The notes below the pieces were generated by a model. That model ran no database searches. It was not told where the DNA came from and saw only the letters and a list, made by a program, of their open reading frames with translations. Both the position numbers and the translations under genes were made by a program. This document shows positions 15,351 to 24,154 of a stretch of DNA of 59,438 nt, piece by piece. Numbering within the stretch: position 1 is the stretch's first letter; each line of letters starts with the position of its first letter. Location of the stretch: assembly GCA_947630005.1 (NCBI GenBank), contig CANRGB010000003.1, positions 1-59,438 on the forward strand. The letters are read 5' to 3'. Source of the DNA: an uncultured Lachnospiraceae bacterium. GTDB lineage: Bacteria > Bacillota > Clostridia > Lachnospirales > Lachnospiraceae.

Positions 15351-18300
15351 TGGATAAGAAAAAATTAAAGGCAGACAGTGTCGATGAACTGATGGAGATT
15401 GTGCGGGCCGTCCAGAACGGAGAGGATCCGGACATGAATAAAATCAGGGAAGAACAAAGGAAAAAAAGAGAAGAACAGATACTGGAAAGACGAAGAAAAA
15501 GGAGCGGAGGCTCTGCAGATTCTGCAGGGCCTGTCCGTGCGTCCGGAAAAGGAAGAAAAAGAGAAGAGAAGGACCGGGAAGAGGAGCAGGAAGAAGAGCG
15601 GAAAGAAACTGCCCGGGAACCGGACGATCAGAAAAAGGGAGACGCGCAGGAGGACGCGGCAAAAGAAGAGGAACAGGAAACGGAAGCTGCCGCCGAGGAT
15701 TTTTCCTGGCCTCAGTTCGACCCGCGGAAGATGCTTGCGGAGAGAAACGCAAAAGAGGACGCGAAAGAAAGCGCGAAGCCGGACGAGAAGGAAGAGCCGG
15801 AGCCGGATGACGGCGCGTGGGAGGAAGAAGAGGAAGAGGAGCCGGAGAAAGAGAAATCCGGACACTGGAAGGGCTTCAGGGAGTTCTGGAACCGTTCGTC
15901 GGACGAAGGAGGCGTATGGGACGAGGACGATGAGGACGACGAGCCGGATGAGGATGAAGAGTCAGAGGATGACGAGTCAGACGGCGAAGAATCCCGGGAC
16001 GGGGAGAAGACACGCGAAGAGATCATCCGGGAGAAGGAAGAGGAGTTTGACGACGATGAGTTTGAGCGCTTCCTGAATGAAGATAATACGGAAGCGGAAT
16101 TTATAAAAGGCAGGGAAACGGCGGAGGCGCTTGCCTCAAAGGTTGCCGGACTGTTCGGAAAACTGCACAGGAAGGCGGAGCGGCCGGCTGCCGGGAAAGG
16201 AAAGACCGCTCCAAAGAAGGAGATGTGGATCGATGAATTTCCGGACAGAGCGGATGAAGAAGATTCCAGGGAGGAAGCCGGGGCAGGGGATCCGGGCAGA
16301 GCTCCGGTTTTCGACCGTGCCCAGATGCGCCGGATGGAGCAGTCGCTTATAGAACGCCGCAGAGAGTCCGAGGATTCGGAGGACGATTTCACATACAGAG
16401 AAATGCCGGAAGACCGGGAAGAGCGAGAAGACCGGAAGAAGCCGGAGGCAGGAAACCGGGAGAGATACCGGGCCTCGGATGAGGAAGACCGGAAGAAGCC
16501 GGAAGCGGGAAACCGGGAAAGGTTCCGGGATCCGGATGAGGAAACCCGAAAAGAGCGAGCCGGCCGGAGCCGGCCGGAGCCGGAACAGGAGGCAAAAGGA
16601 CGGAGACGGGAACCGGATCCGACCGAAGAAAAGCAGGACGGAAAGTCCCGCAAAGAGGAAAGAACGGGCAGAAAGACTTCCGGGAAAGAGCGGCAGAACA
16701 GAAGCCGCTCCGGGGGAGGCCGGAATCAAAAAGGGTCTCGGAGCACCCGGAAACAGCCGGCCCGCCGCGGCGCGAAGACGCGTCTGCCGGACGGCGTATC
16801 GGGCCTGCTTGGCGAGGCAAAAGGCCGTATCCAGGACGGATGGCACGCCCTGAACCAGCGCGGCATACATAAACGGGAAATGGCAATGCTTCTGATCGTA
16901 CTGCTGTTTATCGTGCTGATCCTGTTCTTTACCGTGACCGCGATACGGAATTTTTTCAGCCAGAAACAGAAAAGCCGGAATGTGACGGCGGACGCCGGCC
17001 TGGTGATCACCGTGGAGGATGAGCCGAAACAGTGGACGTCTTCTTATCCGGTGCGGCTGAGGATATCCTGCAGAACCGGCGGGATATCTTCCGTGATGAT
17101 CAACGGCACATCCTGTACTCCGGATGAGAACGGGATGATTACCCTGGAGACGGGCAACTGGCGCCTCCAGGCACAGGTTGAGACGGACGACGGCGTGAAG
17201 ACGGCCAGGATCGAGATTCCCATGCTCGACGGGGAAGCGCCGGTGCTGGATATAAAGCAGGAGGGAGATTCAATCAGCCTGTCCGCGGCCGACATGCGCT
17301 CCCAGGTGGAAGGGATTTACTATGCGTCCGAGGATCCGGACCAGTATCCTCAGCTGCCTCTGTACAAAGAATACAAGGAACCGATCAAATATGAAAAAGG
17401 CCTGGTCTACCGCTTCTTCGCGAAAGACAAGGCAGGAAATATTTCAACGCCGGTCGTGACCACGCTGGAGGACGCGGAATCTTTTACGCTCGGACAGACG
17501 CGGATGTCGCTGTTTCCGGACGAGACAGGCAGCCTGAGCGTGGAGGCGTCTCCGGCAGGAGCGCTGCTTCGGAATCTGGAGTTTAAATCGACAGACACAG
17601 CGGTGGCGTCCGTGGAGAAGAACGGCAAGATCACGGCGGTCGGAGAGGGAACCGCGGAGATCCTTGTCAGCGCCGACGGGATGGAAAGCCAGACCTGTAC
17701 GGTTGACGTCAGCACGGAGCGGTCGGTTCTTGTCAGCGCCATCGGGGACTGTACGCTCGGCACGGATGAATCGTTCAATGCTTCGACCAGTTTCAACGCG
17801 TTCGACGCGGTGAACGGACATGAGTACTTCTTCCGGAATGTGAAGGATATTTTTGAAGAGGACGATGTGACGTTCGCGAATTTTGAGGGAACCCTGACAG
17901 ATTCGACGGAAAGAGAGGCGAAACAGTTCGCGTTTAAAGGGGATCCGTCTTATACGGAGATCCTGAAGGACGGTTCCGTGGAGGTTGTGACTTTGGCGAA
18001 CAATCACAGCAAAGATTATGGGGAACAGAGTCTTGAAGACACAAAAGAAGCGCTTAAGGAGGCGGGAATTGATTACTGTATCGGCGATGAGATCGTCATT
18101 CGCGAGGTTAACGGCGTGAAGACGGCATTTATCGGAATTTATGTGCTGGATATAGGGCTGGAGGTTCAGAGCCAGGTGGCCGAGACGATCATAAAGGCGC
18201 GTCAGATGGGCGCGCAGATCGTGATCGTCGCGTTTCACTGGGGCAGTGAGAAAGAGACCGTTCCGGATGAGACTCAGAGGTCTCTGGCGCATACCGCGAT

Positions 18301-18649
18301 CGACAGAGGAGCGGATCTGGTTGTAGGACATCATCCCCATGTGCTTCAGGGGATCGAGCTGTACAATGGTAAGTATATTGTTTACAGTCTCGCGAATTTC
18401 TGCTTCGGCGGGAACAGTTCTCCCTCGGACATGGATACGATCATATTCCAGCAGAATTTTACGGTGGATCAGGACGGAACGGTGAACAGCGGGGAACCGG
18501 CTGTTATTCCATGCAGGATAAGTTCGGAGAGCGGATACAACAATTACCAGCCTACTCCTGTGTCCGGGGCGGAAGCGGAGAGGATCATCGGACGTCTGAA
18601 CGAATACAGCAGGGAGTTTGGACAGACCTATACGGCCGCCCTCCGGTAA
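15350..18649 (+). CDS. Membrane-anchored CapA-family protein with very long charged cytoplasmic head
   Basis: A 1099-residue protein. Residues 1-505 are extremely rich in Glu, Asp, Lys and Arg and look disordered. One membrane segment follows (around 509-535, AMLLIVLLFIVLILFFTV), then an Ig-like region, a BIG2-type domain (SVEKNGKITAVGEGTAEILV, about 745-775) and a C-terminal CapA/PgsA-like metallophosphatase domain (from about 792; GDCTLG, NFEGTL, ANNHSKDYG, FHWGSE, GHHPHVLQG). CapA proteins act in poly-gamma-glutamate capsule export or related surface processes, so the catalytic part is outside. No capB/capC partners are seen. Start overlaps the purL stop. Confidence 0.85.
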   Translation: MDKKKLKADSVDELMEIVRAVQNGEDPDMNKIREEQRKKREEQILERRRKRSGGSADSAGPVRASGKGRKREEKDREEEQEEERKETAREPDDQKKGDAQEDAAKEEEQETEAAAEDFSWPQFDPRKMLAERNAKEDAKESAKPDEKEEPEPDDGAWEEEEEEEPEKEKSGHWKGFREFWNRSSDEGGVWDEDDEDDEPDEDEESEDDESDGEESRDGEKTREEIIREKEEEFDDDEFERFLNEDNTEAEFIKGRETAEALASKVAGLFGKLHRKAERPAAGKGKTAPKKEMWIDEFPDRADEEDSREEAGAGDPGRAPVFDRAQMRRMEQSLIERRRESEDSEDDFTYREMPEDREEREDRKKPEAGNRERYRASDEEDRKKPEAGNRERFRDPDEETRKERAGRSRPEPEQEAKGRRREPDPTEEKQDGKSRKEERTGRKTSGKERQNRSRSGGGRNQKGSRSTRKQPARRGAKTRLPDGVSGLLGEAKGRIQDGWHALNQRGIHKREMAMLLIVLLFIVLILFFTVTAIRNFFSQKQKSRNVTADAGLVITVEDEPKQWTSSYPVRLRISCRTGGISSVMINGTSCTPDENGMITLETGNWRLQAQVETDDGVKTARIEIPMLDGEAPVLDIKQEGDSISLSAADMRSQVEGIYYASEDPDQYPQLPLYKEYKEPIKYEKGLVYRFFAKDKAGNISTPVVTTLEDAESFTLGQTRMSLFPDETGSLSVEASPAGALLRNLEFKSTDTAVASVEKNGKITAVGEGTAEILVSADGMESQTCTVDVSTERSVLVSAIGDCTLGTDESFNASTSFNAFDAVNGHEYFFRNVKDIFEEDDVTFANFEGTLTDSTEREAKQFAFKGDPSYTEILKDGSVEVVTLANNHSKDYGEQSLEDTKEALKEAGIDYCIGDEIVIREVNGVKTAFIGIYVLDIGLEVQSQVAETIIKARQMGAQIVIVAFHWGSEKETVPDETQRSLAHTAIDRGADLVVGHHPHVLQGIELYNGKYIVYSLANFCFGGNSSPSDMDTIIFQQNFTVDQDGTVNSGEPAVIPCRISSESGYNNYQPTPVSGAEAERIIGRLNEYSREFGQTYTAALR
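16427..16540 (+). repeat. 57-bp in-frame tandem duplication (19 residues)
   Basis: EDRKKPEAGNRERYRASDE is followed directly by EDRKKPEAGNRERFRDPDE. Units start at 16427 and 16484. It lies in the charged head of the CapA-like protein. Confidence 0.85.
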
Positions 18650-18709
18650 CGGAACAGACAATGGGCCGGAGCATGCTGCGCGGGATCCATCCGGTGTGCG
18701 ATCGAGTAG

Positions 18710-18792
18710 GAGGCGGTTTTTCCTCCTGCTCGTCTGTGCGGCCCAGGTGCTGCGTCAGCAGCTGGTTTCCCTGCCTGGGCCTGCGCATAAAA
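18710..18792 (+). repeat. Dispersed double-hairpin element, copy 2
   Basis: Hairpin I is GAGTAGGAGG with CCTCCTGCTC around a T-loop. Hairpin II has outer stem CCCAGG/CCTGGG around GCTGCGTCAGCAGC, then CCTGCGCATAAAA. It shares a further upstream CCATCC with copy 1. It lies 60 bases after the CapA-like gene and about 220 bases before the transposase-like gene. Confidence 0.8.
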
Positions 18793-18793
18793 A

Positions 18794-18836
18794 ACAGGAG
18801 AAGATGCAACAAAACGTTGCGTTTTCTCCTGTTTTT
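18794..18836 (+). terminator. Intrinsic terminator after the CapA-like gene
   Basis: ACAGGAGAA (18794-18802) pairs with TTCTCCTGT (18824-18832), enclosing GCAAC/GTTGC, followed by TTTTT. It directly follows the double-hairpin element and closes the purL-capA transcript. Confidence 0.88.
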
Positions 18837-19013
18837 ACTCTCAAAAGAAATGAAAAGCGCATACAAAAAGGTGCCAGTAATATATAAAATAAAATGACAC
18901 TAAATGATGCTTATGATTGAAAAAAATATGTAAATATGCTATCCTTTATCTCGACCGGGGATGGTACAGGTAATGCGAGTTTCGCAAGTTTCATTTTGAG
19001 GGGGGATTCCGGT

Positions 19014-19556
19014 ATGGCACATCTTGCAGGGCAGCTGCCTTTCTATTATTATGTTTTACAGGGGCGTCCGAATGTTCTTGCTGATGAACGGGACAAAAAA
19101 AAGTTGCTTGATATTGTCCTCGGTGTACAGCAGGCGCATGAGCTTGAGCTATACGCCTTCTGTATCACCAATGAGGAAATCTGCCTTATGCTGGGCGCTG
19201 ATACCCAGGCAGAGATTAATAGGGGAGTTCGCCAGCTGATCTCAGAGTTTGCGCTTCGGCCGATTGATGGCCGCAAAGCGGCCGGATCACGCAAATCTGA
19301 AGAAAAGCTGGCAGTCGTACAAAAGAGGAAGCTGAGATCTCAACAAGAGGTCAGGATCCAGTGTCGGGCAATTCATACGTTACCTGTGTCGAAAGGGTAT
19401 GTGACACAGGTAAAGGATTACTGGTGGAGCAGCTATCAGACTTATCTCGGGCATTACGACTGGAAACAGGTAAACTGCAGCGCAGTGCTTCGGATGTTTT
19501 CTGATGATGCGACAGCCGCCCGGAGGCAGCTGCGGCGCTTCCATGGGTTTGCGTGA
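19014..19556 (+). CDS. REP-associated tyrosine transposase-like (Y1/IS200-type) protein lacking the HUH motif
   Basis: A 180-residue protein related to RAYT/Y1 transposases. The N-terminal pattern YYYVLQGRPNVLADERDKKK and the C-terminal AIHTLPVSKGYV, then DYWWSSYQTYLG, match the family's RG/NR start and HNNPVKAGLV...DYxWSSYxxYLG end. Where active members have PNHVHLLL, this protein has TNEEICLML (about 52-60), so both metal-binding histidines are gone; no clear catalytic tyrosine is seen either. It is therefore probably not a working nickase. The ATG at 19014 follows GAGGGGGG at good spacing and is preferred over an ATG at 18936. A double-hairpin repeat lies just upstream. Confidence 0.75.
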   Translation: MAHLAGQLPFYYYVLQGRPNVLADERDKKKLLDIVLGVQQAHELELYAFCITNEEICLMLGADTQAEINRGVRQLISEFALRPIDGRKAAGSRKSEEKLAVVQKRKLRSQQEVRIQCRAIHTLPVSKGYVTQVKDYWWSSYQTYLGHYDWKQVNCSAVLRMFSDDATAARRQLRRFHGFA

Positions 19557-19882
19557 TAAAAGTATTCGGCCAGAAGTTTGAAATGTCTTCAAATAATTGC
19601 CCTGACATCTATTAATAACGTAGCAGAAACGAAAATATGACGCAGAGAAAACAAATTTCTTAAAAAAATCGAAATATCATGACAAAGTAAGAGAAAGGTG
19701 CTAAAATGTGTCTGACTCGGAGGAAGAGGAAATTTGTACATGCCTGCCGGGTCAGTCGTTACTGTTAATATTTTGGAGCGGACAGTAAGACAGCCGCATT
19801 TTGGAAACGTCGGGTATATTTTTTCTGAAATGCGGTATGCTGTAATCAGAAATTTTAAATAGCTATGCCGGGGAGTAATGAA
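19557..19882. other. Intergenic region before the PAP2 gene
   Basis: AT-rich gap without a gene. An imperfect hairpin, CTGACTCGG (19712-19720) with CCGGGTCAG (19747-19755), is followed by GTTACTG; it lacks a T-tract. No convincing promoter box pair was found. Confidence 0.4.
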
Positions 19883-20599
19883 ATGAAAGAAGGAAATCTG
19901 GAAGCGAAGCTGATAAGGATTAAGGACTGGTTCAGGAAATATCCGATTATGATTGCGGTTGTGTACACGGCCTTTTATCTTTTAGCTTTTGCGTGGCTGG
20001 AAGCAAATGTTGTACCCAAGTATATCATTCACTGCAGACTGGATGAGATGATCCCGTTTTGTGAGGAGTTCATCATACCGTACGTATTCTGGTTCGCCTA
20101 TATACCGTTTGCGTTTATCTGGTTCCTGCACCGGGGCTGGGAAGATTACTCCAGGCTGTGCCTGATGGTATTTTCAGGACTTACGATCTGCCTTGGAATT
20201 TACTATGTATTTCCGACAGGACTGAATCTCCGCCTTGCGAACAGCGCGCATGAGACAGGATTTCTCTATAATATGGTGAGCTATCTGCGCGCGATTGATA
20301 CGCCTACGAATGTCTGTCCGTCGATTCACGTTATGAATACGGTCATGGTATTTCAGGCGGTCTGCAGTCTCAGAGATCTGAAATACAGAAAACTTACGAT
20401 CGCCGTTCATTTTGTGATTATGGTGTCCATCTGCGCTTCCACCGTATTCCTGGATCAGCATTCGCTTGTGGATGTCGTCTGCGGCATTATGATGAGCGTC
20501 GTCATACATGGTCTGGTCTATCAGGTAGAGTGGAAAGAAGAGCTGGCGCGCAGGAGAGCAAAGGGCAAGGCCAAGGCAAATATCGGCCGTGCTTCCTGA
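19883..20599 (+). CDS. PAP2-superfamily membrane phosphatase/transferase
   Basis: A 238-residue integral membrane protein with about six hydrophobic segments (for example MIAVVYTAFYLLAFAWL, VFWFAYIPFAFIWFL, ICLGIYYVFPTGL). The PAP2-type active-site pieces are PSIHVMN and, further on, FLDQHSLVDVVCG. This is the arrangement of the lipid-phosphatase / inositolphosphoceramide-synthase-like branch acting on lipid phosphates at the membrane. The ATG at 19883 is preferred over 19865 because GGGGAG sits seven bases before it. Substrate unknown. Confidence 0.85.
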   Translation: MKEGNLEAKLIRIKDWFRKYPIMIAVVYTAFYLLAFAWLEANVVPKYIIHCRLDEMIPFCEEFIIPYVFWFAYIPFAFIWFLHRGWEDYSRLCLMVFSGLTICLGIYYVFPTGLNLRLANSAHETGFLYNMVSYLRAIDTPTNVCPSIHVMNTVMVFQAVCSLRDLKYRKLTIAVHFVIMVSICASTVFLDQHSLVDVVCGIMMSVVIHGLVYQVEWKEELARRRAKGKAKANIGRAS

Positions 20600-20644
20600 T
20601 AAAAAGCGGCAGAAAAAATTTTTTTCAAAATTTAAAAAAAGTAC

Positions 20645-20673
20645 TTGCAATTTTCCATGCGATGGGTTATAAT
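20645..20673 (+). promoter_or_regulatory. Promoter of tRNA-Gln
   Basis: -35 TTGCAA (20645-20650), 17-base spacer, -10 TATAAT (20668-20673), 19 bases before the tRNA. Confidence 0.85.
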
Positions 20674-20692
20674 TCCTCTTGCGTGTGAATAA

Positions 20693-20764
20693 AGGGCTAT
20701 CGCCAAACGGTAAGGCAACGGACTCTGACTCCGTCATTTCAAGGTTCGAATCCTTGTAGCCCTG
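20693..20764 (+). tRNA. tRNA-Gln (anticodon CUG)
   Basis: Acceptor stem AGGGCTA/TAGCCCT pairs perfectly, with discriminator G at 20764. The D arm is GCC...GGC, the anticodon stem ACGGA/TCCGT with loop CTCTGAC, giving anticodon CUG for CAG. The T arm is CAAGG TTCGAAT CCTTG. CCA is not encoded. Length is 72 bases. Confidence 0.95.
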
Positions 20765-20769
20765 CTCAG

Positions 20770-20797
20770 AGAGTACCCGGAAGGGTGCTCTTTCTTT
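20770..20797 (+). terminator. Terminator of tRNA-Gln
   Basis: AGAGTACCC (20770-20778), loop GGAA, GGGTGCTCT (20783-20791, one G-T pair), then TTTCTTT. Confidence 0.85.
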
Positions 20798-20926
20798 ATG
20801 TAAACAGGCCGGGATACGGATCTGTTTCGGCAGATAGCTTTCTCCGGGTGAAAGACACCGGGCGGATCCGGCCCGCTGTCCCGGATTTTCCTGTCTGCGG
20901 AAAGTTTTCGGAAGGACGGATGAACG

Positions 20927-21649
20927 ATGAGTTATGAGTTTAAGAGCAGGATCCGGTACAGCGAGACCGGGAGGGACAGGAAGCTGACCCTGGTGTCTAT
21001 GGTCGATTATTTTCAGGACTGTACGACGTTTCACTCGGAAGCCTGCGGACATGGTATGGATTTCACAGAGCAGCAGGGATATGCGTGGATGATTCTCTCA
21101 TGGCAGATCGATATAGCGCGGTATCCGGTGCTGGGCGAGACTGTCCGGATATGGACCGCGCCGTATGCGTTCCGTGGTTTTTACGGATACAGAAATTTTG
21201 CCCTGCTCAGTGAGGACGGAACCTATCTGGCGAAAGCGAACAGCGTATGGGTTTTCATGGACAAAAAGGCGGGAAGGCCGGGCAGGCTGCTGCCGGAGCA
21301 TATCGCGGGATACGGACAGGATCCGAAACTGGAGATGGAGTATTTGTCGAGGAAGATCGGGATTCCGTCCGGCGGGGAGAAAAAAGAGGCTTTTCAAGTT
21401 CACAGATACCAGATTGACACGAACAATCATGTAAACAACGGGCAGTATATCCGGATGGCCGAGGAATATCTGCCGGAAGGGGTTCATCCGGCAAGGCTGC
21501 GGGTGGAATACAGAAGGCAGGCGTATGTGAACGATACGATCGTGCCGGTGGTGCTGTCCCGGGACGGGGAAATGCTGGTCTCGCTGTGCGGTCTGGATGA
21601 GAAGCCGTACGCGGTGGTGGCCTTTGATTTTGAGACTGCAGATAAATAA
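20927..21649 (+). CDS. Acyl-ACP thioesterase
   Basis: A 240-residue double-hotdog enzyme of the FatA/FatB-like family, which releases fatty acids from acyl carrier protein. The first hotdog starts KSRIRYSETGRDRKLTLVSM and includes YAWMILSWQIDIARYP and GYRNFALL. The second has the catalytic-type NNHVNNGQYI and VEYRRQAYVND. Length is normal for bacterial members. It is followed after 28 bases by cvfB, so they are likely co-transcribed. Confidence 0.9.
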   Translation: MSYEFKSRIRYSETGRDRKLTLVSMVDYFQDCTTFHSEACGHGMDFTEQQGYAWMILSWQIDIARYPVLGETVRIWTAPYAFRGFYGYRNFALLSEDGTYLAKANSVWVFMDKKAGRPGRLLPEHIAGYGQDPKLEMEYLSRKIGIPSGGEKKEAFQVHRYQIDTNNHVNNGQYIRMAEEYLPEGVHPARLRVEYRRQAYVNDTIVPVVLSRDGEMLVSLCGLDEKPYAVVAFDFETADK

Positions 21650-21677
21650 AAAACATAGGATCATATGAGGAGAATGT

Positions 21678-22514
21678 ATGCTGCTATTAGGAGAAAAACA
21701 GGAATTGGTCGTAGTAAAGACGGTGGCGTTCGGAGTCTATCTCTCAGACGGGCCGGACGGGGATGAGCGTGTTCTGCTCCCGAAAAAGGAAGTGCCGGAG
21801 GATACGAAGCCGGGAGATGTCCTGCGCGTGTTTTTGTATAAGGATTCGCGGGACAGGCTGATCGCTACCACGAGGGAGCCGGCCCTGACGCTTGGCAAGA
21901 CCGCTGTGCTGACGGTCAGAGAGCTTTCCAGGATCGGCGCGTTTCTGGACTGGGGGCTCGAGAAGGATCTTCTTCTCCCGTTCCGGGAGCAGACGGCGCA
22001 GCTTAAAGAGGGAGACAGCTGCCTGGCGGCCTTATACATAGACAAGAGCGGCCGTCTGTGCGCGACGATGAAGGTGTATCATTATCTGGAGACCGGTTCT
22101 CCCTACCACGCGGGAGACCAGGTGGACGGACGCGTGTACGAGGTCAGCAGAAATTTCGGCGCGTTTGTCGCCGTGGACGACAGGTATACGGCGCTGATCC
22201 CGGCAAGGGAAGTTCCGGCCGGAATCCGGGCGGGCGATCTCATTCACGCGCGCGTGACCGGCGTGAAAGAGGACGGGAAGCTCGATCTGAGCATTCGTGA
22301 GAAGGCCTATCTGCAGATTGACGAGGACGCGGAGAATATCATGCAGGTGATCGATGAGTTTGAAGGCGTGCTTCCGTTTAACGACAAGGTATCGCCCGAG
22401 ATCATCAAGCGGGAGTTCGGCCTGAGCAAAAACGCGTTCAAGCGGGCGGTCGGAAGACTGCTCAAGCAGGGGCGGATCGAGATTACGGAAAACCGGATAC
22501 GCAGGATAAAATAA
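21678..22514 (+). CDS. cvfB: CvfB-type S1 RNA-binding protein
   Basis: A 278-residue protein of the CvfB/YitL family: S1-like RNA-binding domains followed by a winged helix. Domain 1 starts QELVVVKTVAFGVYL, domain 2 VRELSRIGAFLDWGLEKDLL, domain 3 GRVYEVSRNFGAFVAVDD. The winged helix is VSPEIIKREFGLSKNAFKRA. In Staphylococcus the family affects virulence gene expression; here a general RNA-binding regulatory role is inferred. ATG follows AGGAG. Confidence 0.9.
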   Translation: MLLLGEKQELVVVKTVAFGVYLSDGPDGDERVLLPKKEVPEDTKPGDVLRVFLYKDSRDRLIATTREPALTLGKTAVLTVRELSRIGAFLDWGLEKDLLLPFREQTAQLKEGDSCLAALYIDKSGRLCATMKVYHYLETGSPYHAGDQVDGRVYEVSRNFGAFVAVDDRYTALIPAREVPAGIRAGDLIHARVTGVKEDGKLDLSIREKAYLQIDEDAENIMQVIDEFEGVLPFNDKVSPEIIKREFGLSKNAFKRAVGRLLKQGRIEITENRIRRIK

Positions 22515-22736
22515 CGGAGCGGCCTTTGTGCCCTGCGGGCGGCCGGAGAGGATTTGCTGCGGGAGATCCCAAAAAGTTCAGAAGAAGAATAAAGGATGCG
22601 GCTTTTGCAGATACTGAAATCAGTGATACAGTATTTGCGGAGCCGCGTTTTTGGCTGCAGGAAACGTTTGTGTCCGCGCCGCGGGCAGCGTCAGGAATAA
22701 AAACCCTGCAGACTGCTCCGCCGCTGTCTGAAAGGA

Positions 22737-22931
22737 GTGAGAATTCTGAACCGAAGATTTGTTTTGCGGTATCTGATCCTGATCGCGGTTCTGGCGCTTT
22801 GCGCCGGGCTGGTCTGGTACAGAACGAATACGCCGGGCGTGCATGCCGCGGATACGGTGCTTGCGGGAAGAGAGAGAGGCGCGGGGAGATACGCCGTGCC
22901 GGGGGGAAATCCGGGAGGCGGACTGCTGTGA
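22737..22931 (+). CDS. Small membrane/secreted protein upstream of spoVAA
   Basis: A 64-residue frame with one hydrophobic segment (FVLRYLILIAVLALCAGLVW) and a Gly/Arg-rich tail, ending in a TGA that overlaps the GTG start of spoVAA. The start is uncertain: a GTG at 22737 touches the AAAGGA, while a CTG at 22746 has ideal spacing from AAAGGAG. The overlap suggests translational coupling with spoVAA. No family recognised, and it could be a mere coupling leader. Confidence 0.5.
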   Translation: MRILNRRFVLRYLILIAVLALCAGLVWYRTNTPGVHAADTVLAGRERGAGRYAVPGGNPGGGLL

Positions 22932-23548
22932 GTGCGGAAACTCTTTATCTGAAAATTGACAAAAATGTGCGGTCGAAAGGGAGACAGGTATATATAAGAG
23001 ATATCGCGGCCGTCTGCTGCGCGCAGAAAGCCATCGAGAATAAGGTGAAAACCCTGCGCCTCCCCACGGAGATCATCAAGGGACCGGGGCGCTACGTGTT
23101 TTCCGTGTTTGATGTGATCGAGGTGATTCAGCAGGAATATCCGAATCTGGAGATCAATAATCTGGGCGAGGCGGATTTTATTATTACCGTGGAGAAGGAA
23201 CAGAACATGCCGGATGTCTGGACCTGGTGCAAGACGGTTTTCGTCTGCTTTCTCTCGTTTTTCGGAGCTGCCTTCTCGATTATGGCCTTCAACAACGATG
23301 TCGGAATCACGACGCTGTTCGGACAGCTCTATGAGCAGTTTACCGGCGGCGCGTCGAACGGCTTTACGATCCTCGAGGTGACATATTCCGCCGGGGTCGG
23401 GATGGGAATCCTGCTGTTTTTCCACCATTTCGCGCGGAACAGAGGGAAGGCCGATCCGACGCCGCTTGAGATTGAGATGCGGACCTACGAGGATGATGTG
23501 GACACGACGCTGATCGAGTCGGGGAACCGGAAGGAGAAGAAGCCATAG
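22928..23548 (+). CDS. spoVAA: Stage V sporulation protein AA
   Basis: A 206-residue SpoVAA. The N-terminal soluble domain begins VSAETLYLKIDKNVRSKG, followed by two membrane helices (TVFVCFLSFFGAAFSIMAF and YSAGVGMGILLFFHHFA). SpoVA proteins form the inner-membrane channel that moves dipicolinic acid in and out of the spore. A GTG start at 22928 gives the family length; the same frame extends further upstream but without family similarity. It is paired with spoVAB. Confidence 0.88.
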   Translation: MSAETLYLKIDKNVRSKGRQVYIRDIAAVCCAQKAIENKVKTLRLPTEIIKGPGRYVFSVFDVIEVIQQEYPNLEINNLGEADFIITVEKEQNMPDVWTWCKTVFVCFLSFFGAAFSIMAFNNDVGITTLFGQLYEQFTGGASNGFTILEVTYSAGVGMGILLFFHHFARNRGKADPTPLEIEMRTYEDDVDTTLIESGNRKEKKP

Positions 23549-23580
23549 GGCTGGAGCTCACGCAGAAAGGGGACAAATAA

Positions 23581-24021
23581 ATGGCAGCACATATTTTTCT
23601 GGGGATTGTGGGATTTTCCTCCGGTTTTCTGGTCGCGGGAGGCGTCGTCGCGCTGATGATCGGTCTCGGCATCATCACGCGGTTTGTCGGAATCACGCAT
23701 ACGGCGGCCAGGACCGCGCTGTATGAGAACGCGATCCTGGCCGGAGCGGCTGCGGGCACGGTTCTGACTGTGTTCGATATAAAGCCTTATATGCTGATAC
23801 CGGGCATTGCCGGCTCAGCCGCGCTGGCTCTGTCCGGAGTTTTCATGGGTATATTTGTCGGAGGCTGGATCATGGCGCTCGCCGAGGTCGTCAATGTGTT
23901 CCCTGTATTCTGCCGCAGGTTCGGCATTGTCAAAGGGATGAGCTGGATCGTGATCGCTCTGGCGCTCGGAAAGACGGCGGGCAGCCTGATGCATTTCTAT
24001 ATGCGGTGGGGGAAGGGATAA
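23581..24021 (+). CDS. spoVAB: Stage V sporulation protein AB
   Basis: A 146-residue protein with about four membrane helices (HIFLGIVGFSSGFLVAGGVVA, AILAGAAAGTVLTVF, LALSGVFMGIFVGGWIM, WIVIALALGKTAGSL), typical of SpoVAB. It lies 32 bases after spoVAA. spoVAC-D-E do not follow; a new promoter and unrelated gene come next. Confidence 0.9.
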   Translation: MAAHIFLGIVGFSSGFLVAGGVVALMIGLGIITRFVGITHTAARTALYENAILAGAAAGTVLTVFDIKPYMLIPGIAGSAALALSGVFMGIFVGGWIMALAEVVNVFPVFCRRFGIVKGMSWIVIALALGKTAGSLMHFYMRWGKG

Positions 24022-24056
24022 AAAAGAATGAAATTTGCGCGGAACGCCCCGCTTCG

Positions 24057-24085
24057 TTGAAAAATGCAGAATAAAATGCTATACT
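24057..24085 (+). promoter_or_regulatory. Sigma-A-like promoter of the ABC-class ATPase gene
   Basis: -35 TTGAAA (24057-24062), 17-base spacer, -10 TATACT (24080-24085). It separates the following vegetative genes from the spoVA genes. Confidence 0.8.
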
Positions 24086-24154
24086 TTTCTGAGCGGACGT
24101 CCGCGCTTTACGGGCGGGGCGTTATCATGGATAAAGGAGAGGAAGAAGCAGATC

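Noticed and set aside
22526-22927. Upstream extension of spoVAA to an ATG at 22526
   Set aside because: The added 134 codons have no SpoVAA similarity and overlap the small coupled gene; the GTG at 22928 fits the family.
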